Assembly: GCF_012933545.1 (NCBI RefSeq)
Contig: NZ_JAADJU010000011.1
Location: forward strand, 124,001 to 188,000
Direction: 5' to 3'
Origin: Rouxiella aceris
Lineage (GTDB): Bacteria > Pseudomonadota > Gammaproteobacteria > Enterobacterales > Enterobacteriaceae
Length of the DNA: 64,000 nucleotides
The notes under the pieces were generated by a model that had not been told where the DNA came from, ran no database searches, and saw nothing but the letters and a program-made list of their open reading frames with translations. Below are positions 37,369 through 46,188 of the stretch, piece after piece. Every line of letters starts with the position of its first letter. Within the stretch, counting starts at the first letter, position 1. A program made the position numbers and the translations under genes.

Positions 37369-38658
37369 ATGACTATCACCTTTATTGCCCACTCCACACC
37401 TGAACCTGCATTTTATGGTGCGCTGGCCGCGATACTTGCTGAGTTGCGTGCGTTGCCGCTGTGTCACCTGCCGGTCAGCTATGACAGCAAACACTTTATC
37501 AATTCGCGGCAATATATTTCGCCGCAGGGATATCAAATGACCAGTGGATTACTCTGGCTTGAGCGTCTGACCGGTCGCGGAGCCGGGGCGGAGTTTGAAC
37601 TGGGATCCCTGATAAATCGGGCAGTTAAAGAAGATATTGTCGTGCCACTCAACCAACCGCTGTGCTCCCCCTGCTACGCCACAATGATTCAGCGGATACG
37701 CGAAAATGGCATCGCCATCGAATCGCTACAGGTGGTAAAAAACCAGGATCGTTATCAGCTCGAAGATTGTGTCAGCGGTAAAGTTCGCAGCAACGGCTGG
37801 ACCAGAGACAACTTTGGCCGCTGGGTGTTAGGCGGTGTCACTCAGCCGGTTATGCGCGCGGGTAAAGCATTGCGCCTGGGGATATTGGGGGACTTTAACG
37901 AACATCGCGACAGTTACCCGGCAACCCTGGCTGCACTGGGAGATGCCGCCGATGCACTGGCAATGAACATTGAGGTGGTTTATATCACCCCGAATCTGGT
38001 GAGCACTCAACTCGACAGCCGACTTTTTGATCTCGACGGCTTGCTGCTGCCCGGGATCAGCGTGCAGGGGGCAGACAACGCCAGCGTCAGTAGCAGCAGC
38101 CAACTGGCCGTCGCCCGGTGGGCGCTGGACAATCAGGCACCGGTGTTGGGTATCAACAGCGGTATGCATATGATGGTCGCGGCTCTCGGGCAGAAAATAC
38201 TGGGTGACGCCGCCGTTGCCATGCCGGGTCCGTCAACGCTGAACGCCTTGCAATGTAGTCTGCCGCTTGCCGATCAGGGCATGCAGCGGGGTAATCGCAA
38301 AGTCATCTTCCAGTCGGGCAGTAGAATGGCAAAAATGATGGGTAAAGAGGCGCAGCTGCGCTACAACCAGCGCTGGCGGCTTAGCCCACAATTGCTCGAT
38401 AAACTGGCATGCGCGGGTTTACAGGTCACCGGCAGCGACGAGTCGGGCCTGTCGGCAGAATCGGTTGAACTGGAGAATCATCCATTTTTTATCGGGGTAC
38501 AGGGGCATCCGGAGTTACAGTCGCGCCGTGAACGCCCCCATCCGCTATTACTCAACTTTCTGCAACAAGTGCGACAAATCAATAAAGATCGGGATATCAG
38601 CCACCCGGCGCTGACTCGCAGCGTGCGCTTAAAGCATCCACACTTTTTGATGGGATAG
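37369..38658 (+). CDS. CTP-synthase-like amidotransferase-domain protein lacking the Cys nucleophile
   Basis: A 429-residue protein. From residue 167 it resembles the C-terminal glutamine-amidotransferase part of CTP synthase: RLGILGDFNEHRDSYPATLAAL, LDGLLLPGI, PVLGINSGMHMMVAALGQ and, at 379-382, GHPE. At the nucleophile elbow the Cys is replaced by Asn263, so glutamine hydrolysis is not expected although His380 and Glu382 remain. The first 165 residues are not a CTP-synthase domain; they contain GAEFELG (73-79) and QPLCSPCYATM (Cys99, Cys102), reminiscent of a deaminase HAE...PCxxC layout without the His. The ATG at 37369 has GAGG upstream; a TTG at 37324 is less likely. It stands convergent to the hpx operon, with its own promoter. 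Function unknown. Confidence 0.55.
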   Translation: MTITFIAHSTPEPAFYGALAAILAELRALPLCHLPVSYDSKHFINSRQYISPQGYQMTSGLLWLERLTGRGAGAEFELGSLINRAVKEDIVVPLNQPLCSPCYATMIQRIRENGIAIESLQVVKNQDRYQLEDCVSGKVRSNGWTRDNFGRWVLGGVTQPVMRAGKALRLGILGDFNEHRDSYPATLAALGDAADALAMNIEVVYITPNLVSTQLDSRLFDLDGLLLPGISVQGADNASVSSSSQLAVARWALDNQAPVLGINSGMHMMVAALGQKILGDAAVAMPGPSTLNALQCSLPLADQGMQRGNRKVIFQSGSRMAKMMGKEAQLRYNQRWRLSPQLLDKLACAGLQVTGSDESGLSAESVELENHPFFIGVQGHPELQSRRERPHPLLLNFLQQVRQINKDRDISHPALTRSVRLKHPHFLMG

Positions 38659-38671
38659 TCTGAGGTCAAAC

Positions 38672-38692
38672 CCGGCAACCATTCGCCGGGTA
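38672..38692. terminator. Bidirectional hairpin between convergent genes
   Basis: A stem CCCGGC/GCCGGG with an 8-base loop lies between the amidotransferase-like gene and hpxT. It has short T stretches on either strand. Weak terminator candidate. Confidence 0.45.
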
Positions 38693-38721
38693 AATACCAA
38701 ACGAGGGTTTGCTGGCCGCGT

Positions 38722-39057
38722 TCAACTGCCGCGATAAGTTGAATAAGAGTAGGGGCTAAGTAATAACGGTAGATGGTAATGTGCCTGCCCGGTGGCAATA
38801 ATTACGTCAATAATCGCCAGCTTATACAAGGTTTCCCGTCCGCTGGCGGCAAAATAGCTGCCAATATCGGCATAGAGTCGATAATTGCCGGCAGTCACCC
38901 CGTGCGGAGTAAGATCCGTCGCGCGACCATCAATATCGGTCAAGGTCTGGTTGATTTTCTGCTGTTGCTCGCCGTCAATCTTCTCCAGCCATACGCGCAC
39001 GTTAGCGGCCGGTTTTCCCAGTGAAGTATCGAGAATATGGGTGGTGATCGTGGTCAT
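38722..39057 (-). CDS. hpxT: 5-hydroxyisourate hydrolase (transthyretin-like)
   Basis: It hydrolyses 5-hydroxyisourate, the product of urate oxidation, to OHCU. The 111-residue protein of the transthyretin-related family starts THILDTSLGKPAANVRVWLE and ends STYRGS, the C-terminal YRGS tetrapeptide that lines the active site. There is no signal peptide, so unlike E. coli HiuH it acts in the cytoplasm. Its ATG overlaps the hpxQ stop (TGATG), so it is co-translated as the last gene of the eight-gene minus-strand operon. Also called uraH/hiuH elsewhere. Confidence 0.93.
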   Translation of the reverse strand: MTTITTHILDTSLGKPAANVRVWLEKIDGEQQQKINQTLTDIDGRATDLTPHGVTAGNYRLYADIGSYFAASGRETLYKLAIIDVIIATGQAHYHLPLLLSPYSYSTYRGS

Positions 39058-39551
39058 CAGTCGAATAACTCCTGAAAGCGCAGCAGAGTAATTTGCTGTA
39101 ATTGTTCGGCGGTTTCCAATAATTCCTGCGCATCATTATTACCTAAGCGGCGATGCAGATGAGCCAGAATATCAGCGGGTGTTCGCCCTTTGGCACGGAT
39201 CAGAAATACGCGGTTAAACCGTTGTTCGTATTGCCGGTTACCCAGTAATAAAGCCTGTAGAGTTTGCTGCTCGCCCAACCCCAACGTCGCCTGCTCCGCC
39301 CGTGACAGTGCAGCCTCCTGGCTGTCACCGGTCATGCGCTCGCCAATGCGTGGATGCTGCGCCAATGCCAGGGCAATGGCCTCGTCCTGCCAGCCATCAC
39401 TGGCCAGGGTCGCACAGGCCATGGCCTGCGGTAGCGAAGCGTAGGGTCGCCCTTGTATTACCTGATCGACCCATTGGGCAATATTGACACAGGGGGTCAA
39501 TATTTGCCGCGCCTGTTGTTCAGAAAGGGCATTAAATTCCGTTAACGTCAT
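39057..39551 (-). CDS. hpxQ: OHCU decarboxylase
   Basis: It decarboxylates 2-oxo-4-hydroxy-4-carboxy-5-ureidoimidazoline to S-allantoin, the step after HpxT. The 164-residue helical protein has the catalytic His motif AQHPRIGERM, the NRQYEQRFNRVFLIRAKGRT block and LHRRLGNNDAQEL. The ATG at 39551 (MTLTEFNALSEQQA) has an AGGAGG site upstream; extension to 39629 would run into the hpxK stop region and adds Cys/Arg-rich sequence unlike the family. It also corresponds to uraD. Confidence 0.92.
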   Translation of the reverse strand: MTLTEFNALSEQQARQILTPCVNIAQWVDQVIQGRPYASLPQAMACATLASDGWQDEAIALALAQHPRIGERMTGDSQEAALSRAEQATLGLGEQQTLQALLLGNRQYEQRFNRVFLIRAKGRTPADILAHLHRRLGNNDAQELLETAEQLQQITLLRFQELFD

Positions 39552-39628
39552 CTGCGGCCTCCTCTTATTTATCTCCGCGTTTCCTGCATCGACAACAAAT
39601 CGGCAGCCTGCGCAGCGAAACAACGGCA

Positions 39629-40885
39629 TTATTGATTAAAACTGAGTACCGTATTGATATAAGCCTGGGTGGCATAGGCCACATCGCGGGTGGTGACTGA
39701 CTCATCGGGATGGTGACTAATGCCATCTTTGCAGCGTACAAACAGCATCCCCACCGGCCAGCGTTCCGCTATGGCAATGGCATCGTGCCCCGCCCCGCTG
39801 GGTAAGCTCATCGATTCACCTTGCAATGCCGCTACGCTGTTTGCCAACCGCTGTTGCAATGCCGGATCGCAGGCGGTGGCCTTGATACCATAAAACTGCT
39901 CGGCATCGAAGGTTAAACCCCGACGGACAGCAATGGCGTTGGCCTGCTGCAGCAAACTGGCCAGCAACGCACATAAGTTTTCATCTTCCGGTCCGCGAAC
40001 ATCGAGGGTCAGTTTTACCTCACCGGGGATCACATTGACCGCCCCAGGGAAGCTCTCTATCTGTCCTACGGTAGCGACCAGATTGTGCCCGCGCGCGCTG
40101 GTGGTGGTTTCAATCGCCAGCATCCACTCGGCGGCAGCGGCCAGCGCATCCTGACGTTGGCCCATGGGCACAGTGCCGGCATGACCGGCATGGCCGGTAA
40201 AGCGGCAGTTCAGACGGCGCGCGCCGTTAATGGCGCTGACCACCCCCAGCGGCAGATCGGCCGCCTGTAAACAGGGTCCCTGCTCAATATGCAGTTCCAG
40301 GTAGGCACAATAATCATTGATACCACGCTGTGCACTGAGAATATCTATCGGGTTCATCCCCAGACCGAGCATGGCTTCGGCCACGGTCACCCCCTGCGCA
40401 TCGCGACATTGCAGCCAGTGCTGTGGCCAACTGCCGGTCAAACCGCGGCTGCCCAACAGGGTAATACCAAAACGCGTCCCTTCTTCATCGGCAAAACCAA
40501 CGATCTCCACCGCCATCGGCAAGCGGATCCCCTGCGCCGATAAATAAGCCACGACTTCAATCGCCGTTAGCACGCCCAGCGGACCATCATAGCGTCCGGC
40601 GTTGCGCACGCTGTCAAGATGGGATCCCAGCAGTAAGGCCGGTGCCTGCGGATCCAGGCCTTCATAGCGGCCACAGATATTACCGACGCTGTCCTGCCAG
40701 GTCGTCATGCCCGCTTCCGTCATCCATTCGCCGACCCGCCGGTTGGCCTGCATATGTTGTGCGGAGAGGTAAACCCGGGTCAACTGCCCCGGGGTTTCAC
40801 TGAGTTCTGCCAGGCTATCGCAGCGCGCCATAATTCTCAGCGCCGCCTGCTCAGCCTGCAGACTCAAGGGGATGACAGCCGCCAT
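39629..40885 (-). CDS. hpxK: Allantoate amidohydrolase (M20 family)
   Basis: A binuclear-metal hydrolase of the carbamoylase/AllC group that turns allantoate into ureidoglycine, CO2 and ammonia. The 418-residue protein has GSHLDSVRNAGRYDGPLGVLTAIE (His, Asp), GFADEEGTRFGITLLGSRGLTG (Glu pair), ELHIEQGPCLQ (His) and a lid domain. It overlaps the hpxJ stop (TAATG). Its product ureidoglycine is the substrate of HpxJ. The usual alternative, ureidoglycolate-forming AllC-AllA, is not encoded here. Confidence 0.92.
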   Translation of the reverse strand: MAAVIPLSLQAEQAALRIMARCDSLAELSETPGQLTRVYLSAQHMQANRRVGEWMTEAGMTTWQDSVGNICGRYEGLDPQAPALLLGSHLDSVRNAGRYDGPLGVLTAIEVVAYLSAQGIRLPMAVEIVGFADEEGTRFGITLLGSRGLTGSWPQHWLQCRDAQGVTVAEAMLGLGMNPIDILSAQRGINDYCAYLELHIEQGPCLQAADLPLGVVSAINGARRLNCRFTGHAGHAGTVPMGQRQDALAAAAEWMLAIETTTSARGHNLVATVGQIESFPGAVNVIPGEVKLTLDVRGPEDENLCALLASLLQQANAIAVRRGLTFDAEQFYGIKATACDPALQQRLANSVAALQGESMSLPSGAGHDAIAIAERWPVGMLFVRCKDGISHHPDESVTTRDVAYATQAYINTVLSFNQ

Positions 40886-42135
40886 TATTGGCCTCCTGCC
40901 GTGGCATCGAGGCTATAGTGATCCCAGGCAGCCTGAGAACCGGCACCGTATTTCGAGGCAAAGCCCAGACGGGTCAGCACCGCTTCGAGCGCCACCAGCG
41001 TCTGCATTACGCAGTCTTTACGGGCGTTATAGCCCATGGTACCAATGCGCCAGATTTTGCCATTCAACGGGCCAAATGAGGTGCCGATTTCAATGCAGAA
41101 ATCGTTGAGCATCATCTGACGCACCTGTTCGCCATGAATGCCCTGCGGGATCATTACCCCCAGCACGTTATTCATACGGTTATCAAGATCGCCAAACACC
41201 TCCAGCCCCATGCCCTGAATACCGGCCAGCAAGGCGCCGCCGTGCAGTTTATGGCGGGCAATGGTGTTATCCAGACCTTCTTCAAGGATCACCCGCGCGC
41301 ATTCGCGGGCAGCAAACAGCATGCTGGTGGCTTCAGTATGGTGATTTAACCGTTCCGGCCCCCAGTAATCCATAATCATGCCGAGATCAAAATAGTTGGA
41401 GTAGATCATCTCTTCATCGCCATCGGCGTGATCGAGGGTGCGGATCCCCTGCTCCACGCATTTTCGACGGCGGATCTGTTCGGCAAATTGTGGACTGATA
41501 GTGACCGGTGAGCTGCCCGATGGACCGCCCAGGCATTTTTGCAAACCGGCAGAGACGGCATCCAGTCCCCAGGCGTCGGTTTCCAGCACATTACCGGCAA
41601 AAGAGGCGGTAGTGTCGCTGTAAAACAGCACCCCGTGGCGGCGGCAAATCTCCCCCAACTGCGCCAGCGGCTGCAACATGGTGGTCGAAGTGTCGCCCTG
41701 TACGGTCAATAGCCAGCGCGGTTTAACTGCCTTGATGGCATCTTCAATCTGCTGCGGATCGAACACTTCGCCCCAGGGGGCTTCGATGGTGTGTACATCG
41801 GCGCGGCAGCGGCGGGCAATTTCGCAGAGTAAGTGGCCAAAGCGCCCAAAAACCGGCACCAGTACCTTATCGCCCGGGCGGATCCCCGACAGCAGCACCG
41901 CTTCGATACCGGCGCGCGAGGTACCATCCACCAGCAGCGTCCACTGGTTTTCGGTTTTATATAACCGACGATAGAGTTCCATCACTTCATTCATATAGCC
42001 CGTCATCGCCGGGTCATACTGGCCGATAAGCTGGCTCGACATCGCCCGCAGCACGCGAGGGTCGGCGTTAATCGGGCCAGGCCCCATCAGCAGGCGGTTA
42101 GGTGGATTGATTTGACCTAAGGTTGAGATATCCAA
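40885..42135 (-). CDS. hpxJ: Ureidoglycine-glyoxylate aminotransferase
   Basis: A PLP class V aminotransferase. In Klebsiella HpxJ transfers the amino group of ureidoglycine to glyoxylate, giving oxalurate and glycine. The 416-residue protein has LMGPGPINADPRVLRAMSSQ near the start, LLVDGTSRAGIEAVLL, VQGDTSTTMLQPLAQLGEI and the PLP-lysine segment VSAGLQKCLGGPSGSSPVTI. The C-terminal RIGTMGYNARKDCV is typical of the alanine-glyoxylate/PucG type. It is in operon with hpxK-Q-T and downstream of an ABC importer. The product oxalurate connects to the HpxW/XYZ operon nearby. Confidence 0.92.
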   Translation of the reverse strand: MDISTLGQINPPNRLLMGPGPINADPRVLRAMSSQLIGQYDPAMTGYMNEVMELYRRLYKTENQWTLLVDGTSRAGIEAVLLSGIRPGDKVLVPVFGRFGHLLCEIARRCRADVHTIEAPWGEVFDPQQIEDAIKAVKPRWLLTVQGDTSTTMLQPLAQLGEICRRHGVLFYSDTTASFAGNVLETDAWGLDAVSAGLQKCLGGPSGSSPVTISPQFAEQIRRRKCVEQGIRTLDHADGDEEMIYSNYFDLGMIMDYWGPERLNHHTEATSMLFAARECARVILEEGLDNTIARHKLHGGALLAGIQGMGLEVFGDLDNRMNNVLGVMIPQGIHGEQVRQMMLNDFCIEIGTSFGPLNGKIWRIGTMGYNARKDCVMQTLVALEAVLTRLGFASKYGAGSQAAWDHYSLDATAGGQ

Positions 42136-42196
42136 TGTGGTGATCCTTATTTAATCCATAACTGTTGATGAATAAGCGAAATCTTGTGCGACAGGC

Positions 42197-42946
42197 TCAG
42201 TTGGCAGCTTCGTTCAGTCCGCGCACCGAAGCAATAAACTGTTTCAGCTCGGCGGTCTGCGGATTGGCAAACAGCGCACGGCTCTCTCCCTGCTCCCAGA
42301 CGGTGCCCTGATGCATAAACACCACGCGATCGCCCACTTCACGGGCAAAATTCATTTCATGGGTGACCAGCACCAGCGTCATCCCCTCTGCCGCCAGTTG
42401 TTCCAGCACCTTCAGCACTTCGCCCACCAGTTCCGGATCGAGCGCCGAAGTAATTTCGTCGCATAACAATACTTTGGGATTCATTGCCAGGGCGCGGGCA
42501 ATAGCGACACGCTGCTGCTGCCCTCCCGAGAGATTGGCAGGATAGTAATCCACGCGGTCGGCCAGACCGACCTTGGTCAGCATCTTGATTGCCAGCTCGC
42601 GACATTCAGCCGCCGACTTGCCCAGCACACGGCGCGGGGCCAGCATGACGTTTTCCAACGCGGTCATATGCGGGAACAGGTTAAAATTCTGAAACACCAT
42701 GCCCACTGAGCGACTGATTTCACGCGCCTGCGAATCGCGGCTGGAAATGGTCATCCCCGCCAGTTTGATACTGCCATCCTGATAGGCTTCGAGGCCGTTG
42801 ATACAGCGCAACAAGGTACTTTTCCCCGAGCCGCTGCGGCCGATAATGCAAATCACCTCACCGCCATCGATATCCAGATCCACGCCTTTCAGCACATGAT
42901 TCTGGCCGTAATATTTTTGAACCTGATTAATGGTGATCAGCGGCAT
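42197..42946 (-). CDS. Polar amino-acid-type ABC transporter, ATP-binding protein
   Basis: A 249-residue ATPase of the GlnQ/HisP type: Walker A GRSGSGKSTLLRCIN, Q-loop VFQNFNLFPHMT, signature LSGGQQQRVAIARALAM, Walker B VLLCDEITSALDPELVGEV, and an H-loop LVTHEM. The ATG at 42946 (MPLITINQVQKYYG) overlaps the preceding permease stop as TAATG; the longer frame would overlap the permease. It powers the importer made by the next three genes upstream. Position before hpxJ suggests a ureide or related nitrogen compound as substrate, which cannot be read from sequence. Confidence 0.92.
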   Translation of the reverse strand: MPLITINQVQKYYGQNHVLKGVDLDIDGGEVICIIGRSGSGKSTLLRCINGLEAYQDGSIKLAGMTISSRDSQAREISRSVGMVFQNFNLFPHMTALENVMLAPRRVLGKSAAECRELAIKMLTKVGLADRVDYYPANLSGGQQQRVAIARALAMNPKVLLCDEITSALDPELVGEVLKVLEQLAAEGMTLVLVTHEMNFAREVGDRVVFMHQGTVWEQGESRALFANPQTAELKQFIASVRGLNEAAN

Positions 42947-43599
42947 TATTTTCTGTCTCCAGACAATGTTCTTTCCAGGTAGTGGCTGTAAAGCGAGAGC
43001 GGATAGCACATCAGGAAGTAGCCAAAAGCGACTAACCCAAAGACTTTAAACGGCTCGTAGGTTACGTTGTTAAGCATGGTGCCGGCTTTGGTCAACTCGA
43101 CAAAGCCGATGATCGACGCCAGCGCCGTGCCTTTGATCACCTGGACCAGAAAGCCGACGGTCGGGGCAATGGCAATTCGCATCGCCTGCGGCGCAATCAC
43201 TCGCCACAGGGTTTGGCCAAAACTCAGGCCCAGGCAACGGCAGGCTTCCCACTGTCCCTTGGGCAAAGCCGCGATACTGCCCGACCAGATATCCAGCAGA
43301 TAAGCGCTGGCGTAAAAGGTCAGTGCACAGGCGGCAGCAGTCCAGGGACTGACGTTGATACCAAACAATCCCAGGCCAAAGAACGCCAGAAATAGCTGCA
43401 TCAGCAAAGGCGTGCCCTGAAAAACTTCAACATAGACGCGCACCAGATTCACCAGCCAGCGGCGATGGGTCAGACGCATCAATATCAACGGCAGAGTCAC
43501 CAGCGTGCCGCCCAGAAAGGCCACCAGCGACAACAGAATAGTCCAGCGGGCAGCAAGCAGCAGATTGCGCACGATGTCCCAGTCAGTAAAGGTCATCAT
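42946..43599 (-). CDS. ABC transporter permease 2 (HisM/GlnP type)
   Basis: A 217-residue inner-membrane permease with about five hydrophobic segments. It has the EAA motif WEACRCLGLSFGQTLWRVIAPQAMRIAIAP typical of amino-acid importers (read as GQWEACRCLGL, then QTLWRVIAPQA). The start at 43599 shares its A with the stop of permease 1 (TGATG); an ATG one codon later is also possible. A heterodimer with the next gene is expected. Confidence 0.9.
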   Translation of the reverse strand: MMTFTDWDIVRNLLLAARWTILLSLVAFLGGTLVTLPLILMRLTHRRWLVNLVRVYVEVFQGTPLLMQLFLAFFGLGLFGINVSPWTAAACALTFYASAYLLDIWSGSIAALPKGQWEACRCLGLSFGQTLWRVIAPQAMRIAIAPTVGFLVQVIKGTALASIIGFVELTKAGTMLNNVTYEPFKVFGLVAFGYFLMCYPLSLYSHYLERTLSGDRK

Positions 43600-44264
43600 C
43601 AGCGGTAACTCCCAAAGAAGCGGCGTCCGGCGATCAATAACAGCTGACGCATCACAATCGACAACGCCAGATAAAACAGCGTACACACCAGATAGACTTC
43701 AAAACTGAGAAAGGTCCGCGACTGGATCAGGCTGGCGACAAAGGTCAGCTCCTGAAAAGAGACCTGCGAAACTACCGACGATCCCAGCATAACGATAATG
43801 CACTGGCTCACCAGCGCCGGATAAATACGTTGCAACGCCGGCGGCAGGATCACGCGAAAAAAGACCTGGCTGCGGGTCAGACCCAGCACACGCCCGGCCT
43901 CCCACTGCCCTTTTGGCGTCGCCTGGATGCCGGCTCGAATAATCTCGGTGCTATAGGCACCGAGATTAATCAGCATGGCCAGCAGCGCCGCTTCACCGGC
44001 CGTCAGTTTCAGCCCGAGACTGGGCAAACCAAAGACGATAAAAAACAGTTGCACCACAAAAGGCGTATTGCGGATCGCTTCAACATATCCCCCCCAGATA
44101 CGACGCAGGGCAACATGGTTACCGCAGCGGATCGCCGCGCCAGTAATGCCAATGGCAATACCGCCAATCGTGGCCATGAAAGTCAGCTCAATGGTAGTCC
44201 ACAGGCCGCCCAACAACTGCGGCATATAGGGCCATAATGCAGCGAAATTAAGCTGATATGTCAT
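43599..44264 (-). CDS. ABC transporter permease 1 (HisQ/GlnP type)
   Basis: A 221-residue membrane protein starting LNFAALWPYMPQLLGGLWTTIELTF, with about five membrane segments and the EAA loop GQWEAGRVLGLTRSQVFFRVILPPALQRI (read as GQWEAGRVLGL, then FFRVILPPAL). It pairs with permease 2, and the start is preceded by a GGAG site. It lies between the solute-binding gene and permease 2, the usual order of polar amino-acid ABC operons. Confidence 0.9.
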   Translation of the reverse strand: MTYQLNFAALWPYMPQLLGGLWTTIELTFMATIGGIAIGITGAAIRCGNHVALRRIWGGYVEAIRNTPFVVQLFFIVFGLPSLGLKLTAGEAALLAMLINLGAYSTEIIRAGIQATPKGQWEAGRVLGLTRSQVFFRVILPPALQRIYPALVSQCIIVMLGSSVVSQVSFQELTFVASLIQSRTFLSFEVYLVCTLFYLALSIVMRQLLLIAGRRFFGSYR

Positions 44265-44305
44265 GCTAATTCTCCGTTACTGGCACTGATAGAACGCATG
44301 TGGAC

Positions 44306-45097
44306 TCAGGCACCCAGATTGGCAGGCAGTGGCGCTTTCATCCATTTTTCGGACAGGTTGTTGAGCGTCTGATCTTTTAGCGCTTGGCCAATCAGCTCAT
44401 TGACCTTGGCTTTCAGCGCCGGTTCGTCCTTGCGCATGCCGACAAAACACGGAGAGTCTTTCAGCATCACTTTCGCCACCGGCGCTTTTTGCGGATTCTG
44501 GCGGGCAATGGCTGCGACCACCAGATTACCGGTGGCGATATATTGCACCTGGCCTGACAGATAGGCAGAAAGCGTGGTGTTGTTATCTTCGTAGCGTTCA
44601 ATTTTGGCATCTTTCGGTGCGATATCAGTCAGCACCAAGTCTTCTACTGCGCCACGGGTGACGCCAATGCTTTTATCCGACAGCTGTTTTATATCACTCA
44701 TGGTGTCGCCTTTGGCGCCAAATACCCCAAGGAAAAACGGCGCGTAGGCATTGCTGAAATCAATCACTTTTTCGCGCTCGGCGTTTTTGCCCAGGCTGGA
44801 GATCACCAGATCCACTTTATCTGTTTGCAGATAAGGTACGCGGTTGGCACTGGACACCGGCACCAGTTGCAACTTAAGTTTCATCTTGTCGGCCAGATAC
44901 TGCGCCATATCGATATCGTAACCCTGGGGTTGCATATCGGTGCCGATCGAGCCGAAGGGAGGAAAATCTTGCGGGATAGCGACCCGCAATACACCGCGCT
45001 GCTGGATATCCTGCAACTGATCGGCCATCACCAAAGGTGCCTGCATCATCAGCATCGCTGCACCCACCCACGCCAATAACCGTTTGTTCATTTTCAT
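44306..45097 (-). CDS. ABC transporter periplasmic solute-binding protein
   Basis: A 263-residue SBP_bac_3 protein. The signal peptide is residues 1-25 (MKMNKRLLAWVGAAMLMMQAP region, cleavage after VMA). Ligand-domain blocks are LRVAIPQDFPPFGSIGTDMQPQGYDIDMAQYLADKM (as separate segments VAIPQDFPPFG and GYDIDMAQYLA), KVDLVISSLGKNAEREKVIDFS and IGVTRGAVEDLVL. The Arg of AEREKVIDFS, used to bind an alpha-carboxylate in this family, is present, so the ligand probably bears a carboxylate. First gene of the eight-gene operon ending at hpxT. Confidence 0.88.
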   Translation of the reverse strand: MKMNKRLLAWVGAAMLMMQAPLVMADQLQDIQQRGVLRVAIPQDFPPFGSIGTDMQPQGYDIDMAQYLADKMKLKLQLVPVSSANRVPYLQTDKVDLVISSLGKNAEREKVIDFSNAYAPFFLGVFGAKGDTMSDIKQLSDKSIGVTRGAVEDLVLTDIAPKDAKIERYEDNNTTLSAYLSGQVQYIATGNLVVAAIARQNPQKAPVAKVMLKDSPCFVGMRKDEPALKAKVNELIGQALKDQTLNNLSEKWMKAPLPANLGA

Positions 45098-45280
45098 TGT
45101 CGATTCCCCGGATTAGTAGTTTATGAAACAATAGATTCTTATGGCAAGTATTCTGCAACTAATGTGCCAAAAAATAAAAATGCCCTACCGCTATCAGCAA
45201 CATCAGGATCTATAAAGGAATAGGCAAGAAAACCGCACAGCAAGGGAGTAAATGGGCGGCACTATGGCCAGAGATCTGTC

Positions 45281-45334
45281 AGCCCCGAAAAAACAAAACG
45301 CACTATTTTTGTGCGCAAGCACCAATTCGGGGCT
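45281..45334 (-). terminator. Double hairpin after the RpiR gene
   Basis: Outer arms AGCCCCGAA (45281-45289) and TTCGGGGCT (45326-45334) enclose inner arms CGCAC (45299-45303) and GTGCG (45311-45315). It lies just after the regulator's stop, and the promoter of the ABC/hpxJKQT operon should lie further left, at 45100-45240. Terminator by position and structure. Confidence 0.55.
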
Positions 45335-45348
45335 CAAAAAGGGGCAAT

Positions 45349-46188
45349 TTAACGCTGTTCCAGCTCGTCGAGATCCTGATACAGGTCGGTGATTTGATGA
45401 ATTCGCTGCCTTCCGGAGGTGAGCATTTCATGCAGCAGTGCATTGCTGATTAGATTGGCCAGACTCATCGCCGCCGAATAGGAATCAAAAGCGGATACGC
45501 TATCGAGCGAGGCGGACAAATGCCAGCGCGCCAGCGGGATCAGCGACTGCGCCTGGGGTTCGCAAATTAACAGCACCGGCACATTCATCTGCTGCAACTG
45601 CGTCAAAATGGCCCGCGTCCCGCGCGGACGGCGGCGAAATGCGACCAATACCACCACATCCTGGGGGGTGAGATCGACCAGTTCCTCCGCCAGCGTTTGC
45701 CCTGGCTGTGGCATCATCAGCACCTGCTCCCGCACCTGCAACAGTTGCTGACGTAGATGCAACGCCACCGGATAGCTATTACGCAGCCCCAGCAACCGCA
45801 CCTGGCGCGCCAGGCTCAGGGCGGCGATCACTGCGCTAAACTGGCTGCCGTCGAGCTGATTAACCCACTGAGTCAGATTGGCCATTTCCTGCTTGTAGTG
45901 CCGTGACAGCAGGGTATTGCCCTGCACCGCATCACGGCTATCGGTCAGCGGCATACCGCTTTGCCGCAGCGTGCGCACTTCGTCGCGCATATCGCGATAG
46001 CTCGGGTAGCCAAGACGCTTGAACAGGCGGCTGACCGTGGCCTTGGATACCCCGCTTAACCGGGCCAGCTCGGCGCTGTTATAGCTCATCAGATCATCAA
46101 TATGATCGAAAATAAAATCCGCAACCCGCTGCTCCTGCGGCGTCAGCTCGGGGTAACAGCCACGCAGGCGTTCATCGATCTGCTTCAT
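45349..46188 (-). CDS. hpxU: RpiR-family transcriptional regulator
   Basis: A 279-residue protein with an N-terminal RpiR helix-turn-helix (LTPQEQRVADFIFDHIDDLMSYNSAELARLSGVSKATVSRLFKRLGYPSY; key core ELARLSGVSKATVSRLFKRL at about 41-60) and a C-terminal SIS domain, residues 110-260, with LGLRNSYPVALHLRQQL. SIS domains of this family bind phosphosugars or other anions. It is divergent from hpxW and upstream of the ABC/hpxJKQT operon, so it is the likely regulator of one or both. The name follows Klebsiella hpx clusters that carry an RpiR gene here and is less certain than the family. Confidence 0.75.
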   Translation of the reverse strand: MKQIDERLRGCYPELTPQEQRVADFIFDHIDDLMSYNSAELARLSGVSKATVSRLFKRLGYPSYRDMRDEVRTLRQSGMPLTDSRDAVQGNTLLSRHYKQEMANLTQWVNQLDGSQFSAVIAALSLARQVRLLGLRNSYPVALHLRQQLLQVREQVLMMPQPGQTLAEELVDLTPQDVVVLVAFRRRPRGTRAILTQLQQMNVPVLLICEPQAQSLIPLARWHLSASLDSVSAFDSYSAAMSLANLISNALLHEMLTSGRQRIHQITDLYQDLDELEQR

